DNA of 59,189 nt from an uncultured Pelagibacteraceae bacterium (GCA_902592965.1 CACJGL010000006.1:1-59189); one strand, 5' to 3'. Positions 7,122 through 15,648 are shown, counted from the first letter of the stretch. Numbers and translations are program-made. Notes: a model not told the origin generated them from the letters alone.

Positions 7122-9155
7122 TTATCTTAAAGAAGCTGCAATATTTCCACCGTCAACAGTTAGTACTGCTCCAGTTGATTTTTTTGATATCGCAAGATGA
7201 TAAAAAGCTTTGGCCACATCATCTGCTTTAACTTCGCTTAACAGTAAATTACCACTCATATATTGATCAGTGGTTACTTCTCTTGCCTTCGCTCTTTGTT
7301 TAATCATTTTGTCATTTAATAAACCACTTCTAATTCTATCAGCGTTTACACCGTTTGATCTAATACCAAGGTGTCCATAATCAACTGCATATTGTTTACA
7401 TAAATTTAAAAGCGCAGACTTAGGCAATCCATATGGTCCAAAATTTTTACCAGGATTAACTGATTGCTTAGATATATTAAATAACAAACATCCATTTATA
7501 TTTTGTTTTTTCATAATTTTAACAGCCTCTGAAGCACAATTTTGATGTGAGAAAAAATTATCTTCAAAACTTTTTCGAAGTATTTCATCATTAACTTCTG
7601 CAATTGATCCACCTATAGCAGTGCCTGCATTAGATATTAAAATATCTACACCTCCATATATCTCCAAAATTTTATTAAATGCATTTTTTACACTTTGTTT
7701 GTCAGTTACATCACAGTGGATACAAAGATCACTTATTTTTGTTTGCAAATCATTTATTTTACTTTTATTAATATCAAGCAAAACAACTTCAGCTCCATAT
7801 TTTTTAAATAATTTATAGGTTGCTTTACCAATTTCGCCTGTGCTACCAGTGATAACAACAACGTTTCCTTGCAATTCTTTTTTTGCTTTATTTAATTTTG
7901 CTTGTTCCAAGGACCAATACTCAACATCAAATAAGTCTTTTTTCGATAAAAATTTATATCTGGATGTTTCTTCAACACTTGAAATTACATTGGCATTAGT
8001 TTGAGTTAAATCTCCTGCAATTTTTGCAGCTTTTAAGGTATCTCCTACTGTAAATAAACCAAAATTCTGAACTAGAATTACTCTAGGAGATGTATCAAGC
8101 ATTACTTTTTTTTCTTTAGTTTTTTTCTTATTAGATTCAAAATATTTTTTATATTTTTGCCTATATTCTTTGAATTTTTTTTCAGCTAAATTTTTAAATT
8201 CATCTAAATTACAGTTTGCTTTTGGTGATATTACTAAAGGAAATGGTTTAACTCTTATAACATGATCAGGTGTAGCTGTACCTTCATTTGAGTATCTATT
8301 TATATCTTTACCATTAATAAAATAATCTAACTTATTATTTTTTTTAAAATTTAAGATAAATTTGTTATCATTTTTTTCAGATAAAAGACCTCTCAATATA
8401 GGAGCTATATCTGCAGTTGAGAAATTAAATTTAGTTTTCTTTATCTGTTTTATTTTTTTCTTTTTTAGTTTGGTTAAAGTTTTTTCAGCATCAGATATAT
8501 ACTTTATCATTAAACTGTAAGCATCTTTTGCATTATCAGCAAATGTGAAAATACCGTGGTTTAATAAAATCAAACAATTTATATTTGGATTTTTAGAATA
8601 AACTTCATTTATTTTTTGTGCTAATTTAAATCCTGGCATTACATATGGCACTATTGCAGTTTTTTTACCAAATATTTTTTTTGATAAGATTTCTCCATTT
8701 GGTCTATTAGTGATTTTCATAATTGCATCAGAATGAGTGTGATCAACAAATTTAAACGGTAAAAATGCGTGTAAAAAAGTTTCAACTGATGGATTGGGAG
8801 ATTTTGTATCTATTAAATTTTTTTTTTGAAAAGCAACCATGTCATCATCAGAGAGAGTTTTCTTTTTTTTCATAGTTAGCAATGGATTTAATTTAACAGC
8901 TGGTAAACCTGCTGGTTCAATTTCAGCCATATCCCATCCGCTGCCTTTTACGCAAAGGACATCGTAATATTTACCATCTATATCTTTAATTTTGGTTTTA
9001 ACTGAAGTATTGCCACCACCATGCAAGACCAATTCTGGATTTCTTCCTAGAAGCCTGGTTGTATAAACTCTTAAAGCCATATCTTCAGAATGACCTAATT
9101 TCTTATACTTTTTAATATATTTTTTAGCTTCGTTTTCTGACCAATTGTTTTTCAA
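7122..9155 (-). CDS. Fused class II aldolase / short-chain dehydrogenase
   Basis: 677 residues in two domains. The class II aldolase domain (about 1-400) has GGGNTS at 46-51, Glu125, the zinc-binding His139 and His141 in DHTHSDA and His200 in LLNHGIF. The SDR domain (about 428-677) has GSTGEIG at 437-443, Asp461 after the second strand (favouring NAD), and YGLPK with Tyr575 and Lys579. The architecture is that of RhaD-type bifunctional rhamnulose-1-phosphate aldolase/lactaldehyde dehydrogenase. Such aldolases split ketose-1-phosphates to DHAP plus an aldehyde, which the fused SDR would oxidise or reduce. No rhamnose isomerase or kinase is nearby. The mtnP-mtnA pair is convergent and speD-speE is divergent, so methylthioribulose-1-phosphate or 5-deoxyribulose-1-phosphate is a plausible substrate (inference). 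Confidence 0.88.
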   Translation of the reverse strand: MKNNWSENEAKKYIKKYKKLGHSEDMALRVYTTRLLGRNPELVLHGGGNTSVKTKIKDIDGKYYDVLCVKGSGWDMAEIEPAGLPAVKLNPLLTMKKKKTLSDDDMVAFQKKNLIDTKSPNPSVETFLHAFLPFKFVDHTHSDAIMKITNRPNGEILSKKIFGKKTAIVPYVMPGFKLAQKINEVYSKNPNINCLILLNHGIFTFADNAKDAYSLMIKYISDAEKTLTKLKKKKIKQIKKTKFNFSTADIAPILRGLLSEKNDNKFILNFKKNNKLDYFINGKDINRYSNEGTATPDHVIRVKPFPLVISPKANCNLDEFKNLAEKKFKEYRQKYKKYFESNKKKTKEKKVMLDTSPRVILVQNFGLFTVGDTLKAAKIAGDLTQTNANVISSVEETSRYKFLSKKDLFDVEYWSLEQAKLNKAKKELQGNVVVITGSTGEIGKATYKLFKKYGAEVVLLDINKSKINDLQTKISDLCIHCDVTDKQSVKNAFNKILEIYGGVDILISNAGTAIGGSIAEVNDEILRKSFEDNFFSHQNCASEAVKIMKKQNINGCLLFNISKQSVNPGKNFGPYGLPKSALLNLCKQYAVDYGHLGIRSNGVNADRIRSGLLNDKMIKQRAKAREVTTDQYMSGNLLLSEVKADDVAKAFYHLAISKKSTGAVLTVDGGNIAASLR

Positions 9156-9246
9156 TGTTTATCCTCAATAAATTATTATAATAGTTTTTTGTTTGAAAGA
9201 AGTAAAAAAATTCGTTAGTTAAAAAAGATATATATATTAAATCCTT

Positions 9247-10287
9247 ATGAAAAAAGTTGGGGAACATATAACGCTGGATATAGTCGGCACCAAAAAGGAA
9301 TATACTCCTGAATTTTATGAAAAGTTAGTTTACAAAATTGCTAAAGCAGCAAAAGTGACAGTTTTAAAAATTTCTAAATATAAATTCGAGCCACAAGGAT
9401 TTACATTGGTCGCTTTGCTTGCCGAAAGCCACATTAGTTTTCATACTTTCCCAGAAAAAGAAATTGTAAGCTTTGATTTTTTTACATGTGGAAAAGTATC
9501 ACCAAAAGTGTCTCTAGATATAATAAAAGACGAGATGAAACATACAAATATCATAATTAAAGAATTTAATAGAGATACTATTGATCTTTATCATGACAAT
9601 TATAGTTCTCCAGGTTTAAAAAAATCATATGTTGTTAATAGAGTTTTAGAAAATTTTAAATCTAAAGTAGGTCAATATATTGAAATACTTGATTTAGAAC
9701 AATTTGGAAAAGCTTTATTTATTGATAATGAAATACAAGTAGCTGAAAGTGATGAACATTTATATAGCTCAACCTTTGTAAATTCAGGTCTTAATTTAAA
9801 TTCAAACAAAGAAAAAGCTGCAATCATTGGTGGAGGTGACGGTGGTGTTGCAAGAGAATGCATTTCACAAAACTTTGGCTTTATAGATTGGTATGAATTA
9901 GATCCTGAAGTTGTGAATGTGTGTGATAAACACCTAAGTAAAATTGGTGAGAAGGCCACAGAAAAGAATTCAGTTAAATGTGTTTGGGGAGATGCTTTTG
10001 AAAGTATTAAATCTGTCAAAGACAACACTTATGATCAAATATTTGTAGATCTAAATGATGATCAATTTTGTATAGATTTGGCTGCAAAAAATATGTCATC
10101 TTTAGAAAGAATTTTAAAACCTAAAGGTGTAATTACTGCTCAAGTAGGAAGCCAAGACAAAAAACCAAAACAAGTTGAAAATTGGTTAAATGTATTCAAC
10201 AAAAATTTTGCAAATACAAAACTTTCAAGAGTTTATATACCAAGTTTCGATTGTTCATGGAATTTTTCATCGTCAATAAATCATTAA
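9247..10287 (+). CDS. Fused S-adenosylmethionine decarboxylase - spermidine synthase
   Basis: 346 residues. The N-terminal about 115 residues match prokaryotic SpeD: GEHITLDI, the self-cleaving site LAESHISFHTFPE (Ser61 becomes the pyruvoyl group) and FFTCGK (Cys81). The rest is SpeE: VGQYIEI, QVAESDEHLY, the AdoMet-binding GGGDGG (195-200), YELDP and the catalytic VDLNDD near residue 268. One chain would therefore decarboxylate AdoMet and transfer the aminopropyl group to putrescine, releasing MTA. It lies divergent from the aldolase-SDR gene and one gene away from mtnPA, which process MTA. TATATT lies 8 nt before the ATG and there is no Shine-Dalgarno. Confidence 0.88.
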   Translation: MKKVGEHITLDIVGTKKEYTPEFYEKLVYKIAKAAKVTVLKISKYKFEPQGFTLVALLAESHISFHTFPEKEIVSFDFFTCGKVSPKVSLDIIKDEMKHTNIIIKEFNRDTIDLYHDNYSSPGLKKSYVVNRVLENFKSKVGQYIEILDLEQFGKALFIDNEIQVAESDEHLYSSTFVNSGLNLNSNKEKAAIIGGGDGGVARECISQNFGFIDWYELDPEVVNVCDKHLSKIGEKATEKNSVKCVWGDAFESIKSVKDNTYDQIFVDLNDDQFCIDLAAKNMSSLERILKPKGVITAQVGSQDKKPKQVENWLNVFNKNFANTKLSRVYIPSFDCSWNFSSSINH

Positions 10288-10335
10288 TTTTTCTTTTTAA
10301 AACAATAATTTTATGAAATAATCTTCAAAATTTTT

Positions 10336-10340
10336 GGAGG
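10336..10340 (+). promoter_or_regulatory. Strong Shine-Dalgarno (GGAGG) fixing the binding-protein start
   Basis: GGAGG five bases before the ATG at 10346. It is unusual in this window, where most leading genes have none, and fits a gene expected to be very highly translated. It rules out the longer TTG-start reading. Confidence 0.8.
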
Positions 10341-10345
10341 AAAAA

Positions 10346-11173
10346 ATGGAAAAATTAAAAGTATTAGGATTTGGTATTTTAATATCATCATTTCTAACGA
10401 TTTCTTCAATTGCAGATCAAATTAAAATAGGAACAGAAGGTGCATATCCACCTTGGAATTCTAAAGACTCAGCGGGTAATTTGATTGGCTTTGAAGTCGA
10501 ATTAGCAAATGAATTATGTAAAATTATGAAACATGATTGCACAATTGTAGAGCAAGACTGGGATGGAATGATACCAGCTTTGGTCTCAAGAAAATTTGAT
10601 GCCATCATGGCTGGAATGTCAATAACTGGTGAGAGAATGAAAACAATAAATTTTTCTCAAGGTTATGCTGATGAAGTTGCATCATTAGCTGTTATGAAAG
10701 GATCTAAAAACGAAGGTCTTAAAACAATGTCAGCTATAAATTTATCTGACGTAAGTGCTGATGAACAAGCAACACTAGATGTTTTGACTAAAGCATTTAA
10801 AGGTAAAACTATTGGTGTACAAACAGCAACAATTCACCAGAACTTCCTAGAGTCTGGTTTAATGGGTAATGTAAAAATAAGAACTTACAAAACTCAAGAT
10901 GAAGTTAACTTGGATTTATCTGCTGGTAGAATAGATGCAGCACTAGCTGCAGCAGTTGCTTTTACAGATTATGCAGAAAAATCTGGTAAAGGAGTTGTAT
11001 TAACTGGACCAACATTTGCAGGTGGAGATTTTGGTAATGGTGTTGGCGTAGGTATTAGAAAAGGTGACTCTAAACTTTTAAATGATTTTAATGCAGCAAT
11101 TGATAAAGCTAGAGATGATGGCATTATCAGTAAGCTTGCTATAAAACATTTTGGTTTTGACGCTTCTATGTAA
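10346..11173 (+). CDS. Polar amino acid ABC transporter, periplasmic binding protein
   Basis: 275 residues. The start is placed at the ATG at 10346 because a perfect GGAGG lies at 10336-10340, five bases upstream; a longer TTG-start frame from 10334 would contain that ribosome site. A signal peptide (about 1-22) is followed by IKIGTEGAYPPWN and GFEVELANELC, the family 3 binding-protein signature for Arg/Lys/His/octopine-type ligands, and then DAIMAGMSITGERM. An insert of about 20 residues near residue 120 is as seen in opine/arginine-type members. It delivers ligand to the two permeases downstream. A stem-loop at 11183-11210 separates it from the permease gene. Confidence 0.93.
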   Translation: MEKLKVLGFGILISSFLTISSIADQIKIGTEGAYPPWNSKDSAGNLIGFEVELANELCKIMKHDCTIVEQDWDGMIPALVSRKFDAIMAGMSITGERMKTINFSQGYADEVASLAVMKGSKNEGLKTMSAINLSDVSADEQATLDVLTKAFKGKTIGVQTATIHQNFLESGLMGNVKIRTYKTQDEVNLDLSAGRIDAALAAAVAFTDYAEKSGKGVVLTGPTFAGGDFGNGVGVGIRKGDSKLLNDFNAAIDKARDDGIISKLAIKHFGFDASM

Positions 11174-11182
11174 TAAATTATT

Positions 11183-11210
11183 TATGGGTGGCTATAATTA
11201 GCCACCTATA
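11183..11210 (+). promoter_or_regulatory. Intercistronic stem-loop between binding protein and permease
   Basis: A 12-bp stem pairs 11183-11194 with 11199-11210 (one G-U pair, core GGTGGCTA/TAGCCACC) around the 4-nt loop TAAT. The 3' arm ends two bases before the permease ATG at 11213, so the hairpin occupies the place of a ribosome site. No U-tract follows, so it is more likely an mRNA-stabilising or translation-limiting structure than an intrinsic terminator. Confidence 0.7.
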
Positions 11211-11212
11211 TT

Positions 11213-11905
11213 ATGGAACTTCTATATTTTGGTGATAAAGGTTGGGGAGACGAGTTATTCTTTGCAACCTTAATGACAATTGCGGTTTCAATAACCGCAA
11301 TGATAATAGGCTTTATATTTGCTGCTTTATTTACTCCATTAAAATTATCTAATAACAAATTTCTTAATTCTATTGGTAATGCTTACACCACTGTTATTAG
11401 AGGTGTACCTGAGCTACTAGTAATTTATTTATTTTTCTTTGGTGGAAGTGGAGCAATTATGTTTGTTGCTTCAATATTTGGTTATAATGATTACATCGAA
11501 ATTAATGCTTTTTTAACTGGTTCATTTTCAATAGGGATAATATCGGGAGCGTACTCGACTGAAGTATTTAGAGGAGCCCTACAATCAATTGATAAAGGTC
11601 AGTTCGAAGCTGCTAAAGTTTTAGGTTTTAATAAATATATTTACTTCTTTAAAATAATTTTGCCTCAAATGCTAAGACTAGCAATTCCAAACTTAAGTAA
11701 TGTTTGGCAAATTACATTAAAAGATACTTCTCTTATATCTGTAACGGGTTTAGTTGAAATAATGAGACAATCCTATATTGCGGCTGGCTCAACTAGAGAT
11801 CCATTATTTTTTTACTCGTTTGCAGCAGTTTTATACTTAATGCTAACATTTTTAAGTATGCAATTGTTAAACAGATTAGAAACAAAATATAGCAAAGGTT
11901 ATTAA
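11213..11905 (+). CDS. Polar amino acid ABC transporter permease (HisQ-type)
   Basis: 230 residues with about five membrane helices. The family signature is visible: TVIRGVPELLVIYLFFFGG near residue 60 and the EAA loop GQFEAAKVLGFNK near residue 131 that docks on the ATPase. It forms a heterodimer with the next permease, whose ATG overlaps the final base here. It imports the ligand of the preceding binding protein across the inner membrane. No ATP-binding subunit is encoded beside it. Confidence 0.93.
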   Translation: MELLYFGDKGWGDELFFATLMTIAVSITAMIIGFIFAALFTPLKLSNNKFLNSIGNAYTTVIRGVPELLVIYLFFFGGSGAIMFVASIFGYNDYIEINAFLTGSFSIGIISGAYSTEVFRGALQSIDKGQFEAAKVLGFNKYIYFFKIILPQMLRLAIPNLSNVWQITLKDTSLISVTGLVEIMRQSYIAAGSTRDPLFFYSFAAVLYLMLTFLSMQLLNRLETKYSKGY

Positions 11906-12582
11906 TGGATATTGAATTAATGATTAATAGTTTTCCTAAGTTGTTAAACGCAACTTTGATTACTCTTAAACTATTATCTGTATCTTTAATTCTTGGTCTC
12001 TTTATTGGATTAGGTTTTGCAATCTTGAGAATGAATAATAATAAGTTGATTAATAAATTTGCTTATGGATACTCATATATTTTTAGAGGAACACCTCTAT
12101 TGGTACAAATCTTCATAATATATTTTGGATTAGGTCAAATTGAATACTTAAGAACAACAATTTTATGGGTAGTTTTAAAAGAACCATACTGGTGTGCGAT
12201 AATTGCATTTTCATTAAATACTGGGGCTTATACTTCAGAAATATTAAGATCAGCTTTTCAAACAATAAAACCTGGATATTTAGAAGCTGGAAGAAGCCTA
12301 GGGATACCTTCAAAAATTATTTTTACAAAAATACAGATTCCTATTGCAATAAAACAATCTTTACCAGCTTATGGAAATGAAATTATTTTGATGCTTAAAG
12401 GAACATCTCTAGCAAGTACAGTCACACTTATGGACTTAACTGGTGTTGCTAAATATATAATTTCAACAACGTTTAAGCCAGTAGAGGTATTTATTGTGGC
12501 AGGAGGTATTTACTTGTTTATGACATTTATAATTCATAATGTTATTAAATATTTAGAAAAAAAATATGGATTTCAAACATGA
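11905..12582 (+). CDS. Polar amino acid ABC transporter permease (HisM-type)
   Basis: 225 residues, paralogous to the preceding permease: YIFRGTPLLVQIFIIYFG near residue 58 and the EAA loop GYLEAGRSLGIPSK near residue 123. Translationally coupled at both ends: it starts at the last base of the first permease stop, and its stop overlaps the ATG of the amidohydrolase gene. An operon with the binding protein is clear; the ATPase must be supplied from elsewhere. Confidence 0.93.
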   Translation: MDIELMINSFPKLLNATLITLKLLSVSLILGLFIGLGFAILRMNNNKLINKFAYGYSYIFRGTPLLVQIFIIYFGLGQIEYLRTTILWVVLKEPYWCAIIAFSLNTGAYTSEILRSAFQTIKPGYLEAGRSLGIPSKIIFTKIQIPIAIKQSLPAYGNEIILMLKGTSLASTVTLMDLTGVAKYIISTTFKPVEVFIVAGGIYLFMTFIIHNVIKYLEKKYGFQT

Positions 12583-13364
12583 AAATAGCTTGCATACAAT
12601 TATCTAGTGGAGAAAATTATCAAAATAATTTCAAAGATATTGTTAAATATGTAAATCAAGCTATAAAAAATAAATCTGATTTAATTATTACACCTGAAAC
12701 CTCTTCTTTGATGTCTAGTAGTAGAGAAACACTTTTTAAATATTCATATGAAATGAATAAAGATCCAATTTTGAAGAAAATTAGGGAAGTTTCAAAAAAA
12801 TATAAGAAATGGATTTTACTCGGATCAATTTGTGTTAAGGTTAAAAACAAACTCAGAAATAGATCTATACTGGTTGGACCAAATGGAAAAATTATCAAAT
12901 ATTATGATAAAATTAATATGTTTGATGTTAAAATTCCAAATAAAGAACAACATAAAGAAAGTAAAACTTTTAAAGCAGGAAATAAATTGGTCACTGCCAA
13001 CTTACCTTGGGGAAAAATAGGTTTTACAATCTGTTTTGATCTGAGATTTCCTGAACTTTATAGGAATTTATCAAAAAAAAATTTAAGTTTTATAGCAGTT
13101 CCATCAGCTTTCACAAAGTTTACGGGACAAAAACATTGGTTACCACTTTTAAGAGCAAGAGCGATTGAAAATTTCTGTTATATTTTTGCACCAGCTCAAA
13201 CTGGTAAAAATACCCCTAAAAGAGAAACATTTGGTCATACAGCAATTATTTCACCAGACGGAAAAATATTATCATTAAAAAAATTAGGGAAGGGTGTAAT
13301 TTATTCAAAAATTAACCCTAAGCTTTCCATGGATTTAAGAAAAATAATACCAAGTCTAATTTAA
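12579..13364 (+). CDS. Carbon-nitrogen hydrolase (nitrilase superfamily amidohydrolase)
   Basis: 261 residues with the complete catalytic triad: Glu40 in IITPETS, Lys111 in YDKINMFD, and the nucleophile Cys152 in FTICFDLRFPEL. The closest look is Nit1/Nit2-type deaminated-glutathione or omega-amidases. It hydrolyses a C-N bond of an amide in the cytoplasm. Its ATG overlaps the permease stop by 4 nt, so it probably acts on the imported compound or its transamination product (inference). It ends convergently, overlapping the ATP-grasp gene by 4 bp. Confidence 0.9.
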   Translation: MKIACIQLSSGENYQNNFKDIVKYVNQAIKNKSDLIITPETSSLMSSSRETLFKYSYEMNKDPILKKIREVSKKYKKWILLGSICVKVKNKLRNRSILVGPNGKIIKYYDKINMFDVKIPNKEQHKESKTFKAGNKLVTANLPWGKIGFTICFDLRFPELYRNLSKKNLSFIAVPSAFTKFTGQKHWLPLLRARAIENFCYIFAPAQTGKNTPKRETFGHTAIISPDGKILSLKKLGKGVIYSKINPKLSMDLRKIIPSLI

Positions 13365-14809
13365 TTTCTACTATCCACGATCAATGTATCTTTAGATCCA
13401 CCACCTTGAGAACTGTTTACTATAGTGCTACCTTTTTTTAGAGCAACTCTAGTTAATCCACCGGTTGTTACGTAAGTTGATTTACCTGTTAAAATAAAAG
13501 GTCTTAAATCTAAATGTCTTGGTTCGATGTTATCAGGTGTAATCGTAGGAACAGTAGAAAGAATTTCCAATGGTTGTGCAATGTAATTTCTGGGATTTTT
13601 TTTTATATTTTTTATCATTTCTTCTTTTTCTGCTTTAGAAGCTTTAGGACCAATCATAATTCCATAGCCACCTGATGCATTTGAAGGTTTAACTACATAT
13701 TTGGAGATATTATCTATAACGTGTTCTCTATTTTTTTTATCTCCACAAAGAAGAGTTTCAACTTGATCAATAATTGGTTGTTCTCCTAAATAGTAAATGA
13801 TCATTTTATTAACATAAGAATAAACTGCTTTATCATCTGCAACTCCAGTTCCTAAAGCATTTATTATTCCAACATTTCCTTTTCTCCAACATTTGAAAAC
13901 ACCAGGCACACCTAATAAGGATCCTTTAAAAAAAACTTTTGGATCCATAAAATTATCATCTATTCGTCTATAAATACAATCTACCTTCAAAGGGCCTTTA
14001 ACAGTTTTCATGTAAACATGATCGTTTTCAACAAATAAATCTTTGCCCTCCACCAAGGCTATTCCCATTTGTTCAGCAAGAAAGGAGTGTTCAAAATAAG
14101 CTGAATTATAAATACCAGGTGTTAATAAAACCATGTGTGGGTTATTAGTTTTCTTTGGAATACACTCTGTCATACAATTATATAATTTATTTGCATATTG
14201 ATGAACTGAAGAAACTTTATATCTTGTAAATAGTTCTGGAAAAATATCTCTCATTACCATTCTATTTTCGAGCATATATGAAACTCCAGACGGAACTCTT
14301 AAGTTATCTTCAAGAACTAAAAAATCCCCATCAATATTTTTAATAAGATCAATCCCAGATATATTTGACCATGCTTTGTGTTTTGGGGAGAAACCTTCAC
14401 ATTCTTTTAAATATAAAGGAGAATTAAAAATTAATTCTTTAGGTATTACTTTGTCTTTAAATATTTTTTTTGCATTGTAGACGTCATCTATAAATAAATT
14501 TAGTGCCTTAACTCTTTGTGCAAGTCCTTTTGCAACCTTTAACCATTGACTTTTTGGTATAATTCTAGGAATGATGTCTAAAGGCCATTTTTTCTCTTCA
14601 GCTCTATTATTTGCAGCATAAACTCTAAAATTTATTCCTCTAGCGCTTATTGTACTTTGACAATTTTTTTCAATTTCTTGTAATTTTTTTTTTCCATATT
14701 TTTCAAGTATGCCTGCAATGATCTTAGCATGACTTCTCAACTTCTTCTCTTTACTGATATATCCATCAAAAGTTGATTTAGAATCGTAATTCTTCCAAAA
14801 ATCAGACAT
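13361..14809 (-). CDS. Circularly permuted ATP-grasp protein (DUF404/DUF407 type)
   Basis: 482 residues, family length. Recognisable segments are GINFRVYA near residue 54, LDIIPRIIP near residue 77, LVLEDNLRVPSGVSYMLENR near residue 171, DCIYRRIDDNF, and the C-terminal LRPFILTG and SQGGGSKDTLI. The family is predicted to form an amide bond using ATP and in many bacteria is encoded with an Anbu peptidase, an alpha-E protein and a transglutaminase. Here only the divergent Anbu gene (start 14924) accompanies it. The activity is unproven; predicted peptide synthesis or tagging is inference from the ATP-grasp fold. Confidence 0.88.
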   Translation of the reverse strand: MSDFWKNYDSKSTFDGYISKEKKLRSHAKIIAGILEKYGKKKLQEIEKNCQSTISARGINFRVYAANNRAEEKKWPLDIIPRIIPKSQWLKVAKGLAQRVKALNLFIDDVYNAKKIFKDKVIPKELIFNSPLYLKECEGFSPKHKAWSNISGIDLIKNIDGDFLVLEDNLRVPSGVSYMLENRMVMRDIFPELFTRYKVSSVHQYANKLYNCMTECIPKKTNNPHMVLLTPGIYNSAYFEHSFLAEQMGIALVEGKDLFVENDHVYMKTVKGPLKVDCIYRRIDDNFMDPKVFFKGSLLGVPGVFKCWRKGNVGIINALGTGVADDKAVYSYVNKMIIYYLGEQPIIDQVETLLCGDKKNREHVIDNISKYVVKPSNASGGYGIMIGPKASKAEKEEMIKNIKKNPRNYIAQPLEILSTVPTITPDNIEPRHLDLRPFILTGKSTYVTTGGLTRVALKKGSTIVNSSQGGGSKDTLIVDSRN

Positions 14810-14923
14810 GTTAACCTAATTTTTTTACATAAGAGTTAAATAAGCAAATGATTAAATTCGATATCTGATATGAAATAAATGGGTTTTATTGTATTCACAT
14901 ATAATTTAAACATTTAACTTATT

Positions 14924-15646
14924 ATGACTTATTGTATTGGCATTAAAACCGAGACAGGACTAGTTTTTGCATCAGACTCCAGAACAAATGCTGGATTGGA
15001 CAATGTAAATATATATTCTAAAATGTTAACACACGATGTTGGAGATAGAACAATAGTAATTGTTACATCAGGAAATCTTGGAACTTCTCAAGCAGTTTTT
15101 AATTCAATAAAAAAAGATTTAAAAAGCGAAACAGGTATTATGAATTTAAATACCTGTAGTGATTTTGAGCAAATTGCATCCTACATAGGATCTCTCAATA
15201 TTGAACATTCATCTCCACAAGGAATAAATACTGATAGTGTTTTACTTGGTTCAACATTTATTGTTGGTGGTCAAATAAAAGATCAACCTCCTGAATTATA
15301 TTTAGTTTATCCTCAGGGCAATTACATTCGTCCAGCGGATAGCAAACCATATTTAGTTATAGGTGAAGTAAAATATGGAAAACCTATTTTAGATAGAGTA
15401 ATCACACCAAAAGTCTCAATCGGAGATGCATCGAGATGTGCGCTGATATCAATGGACTCGACATTAAAAAGTGATTTAACTGTTGGTCCCCCAATAGATT
15501 TTGCAGTGATAAAAAAAGATGAAATCAAAATAGCATCACTTAAATGTTTAAATATGAATGACCCTGAATTTTCAAAAGTTTGTAATCAATGGTCACAAGG
15601 TATTTTCAAGATATTTGATTCTTTTCAAAGGTTTGACTGGGAATAA
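14924..15646 (+). CDS. Anbu, proteasome-like peptidase
   Basis: 240 residues of the Ntn-hydrolase proteasome fold. Removal of Met1 would expose Thr2 as the N-terminal nucleophile; Asp18 (FASDSRTNAG) and Lys33 (YSKM) complete the Thr1/Asp17/Lys32-33 arrangement of proteasome beta subunits. There is no propeptide, as in Anbu. Anbu assembles as an open helical or ring oligomer in the cytoplasm; its substrates are unknown. It is divergent from the ATP-grasp gene over a 114-bp spacer with TATAAT at 14900-14905. The usual alpha-E and transglutaminase partners are absent from the window. It ends convergently against the DUF6165 gene. Confidence 0.9.
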   Translation: MTYCIGIKTETGLVFASDSRTNAGLDNVNIYSKMLTHDVGDRTIVIVTSGNLGTSQAVFNSIKKDLKSETGIMNLNTCSDFEQIASYIGSLNIEHSSPQGINTDSVLLGSTFIVGGQIKDQPPELYLVYPQGNYIRPADSKPYLVIGEVKYGKPILDRVITPKVSIGDASRCALISMDSTLKSDLTVGPPIDFAVIKKDEIKIASLKCLNMNDPEFSKVCNQWSQGIFKIFDSFQRFDWE

Positions 15647-15648
15647 AA

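Noticed and set aside
7122-9155. Firm assignment as rhamnose-degrading RhaD-type enzyme
   Set aside because: Domain order fits, but no rhamnose isomerase, kinase or transporter is nearby and mtnPA adjacency gives a better context; the substrate is left open.
9672-10028. Antisense ORF of 118 residues inside speD-speE
   Set aside because: Shadow of a gene with clear catalytic motifs on the other strand; no family features.
10334-11173. Longer start (TTG at 10334) for the amino acid binding protein
   Set aside because: It would place the GGAGG ribosome site inside the coding region and add residues ahead of a good signal peptide.
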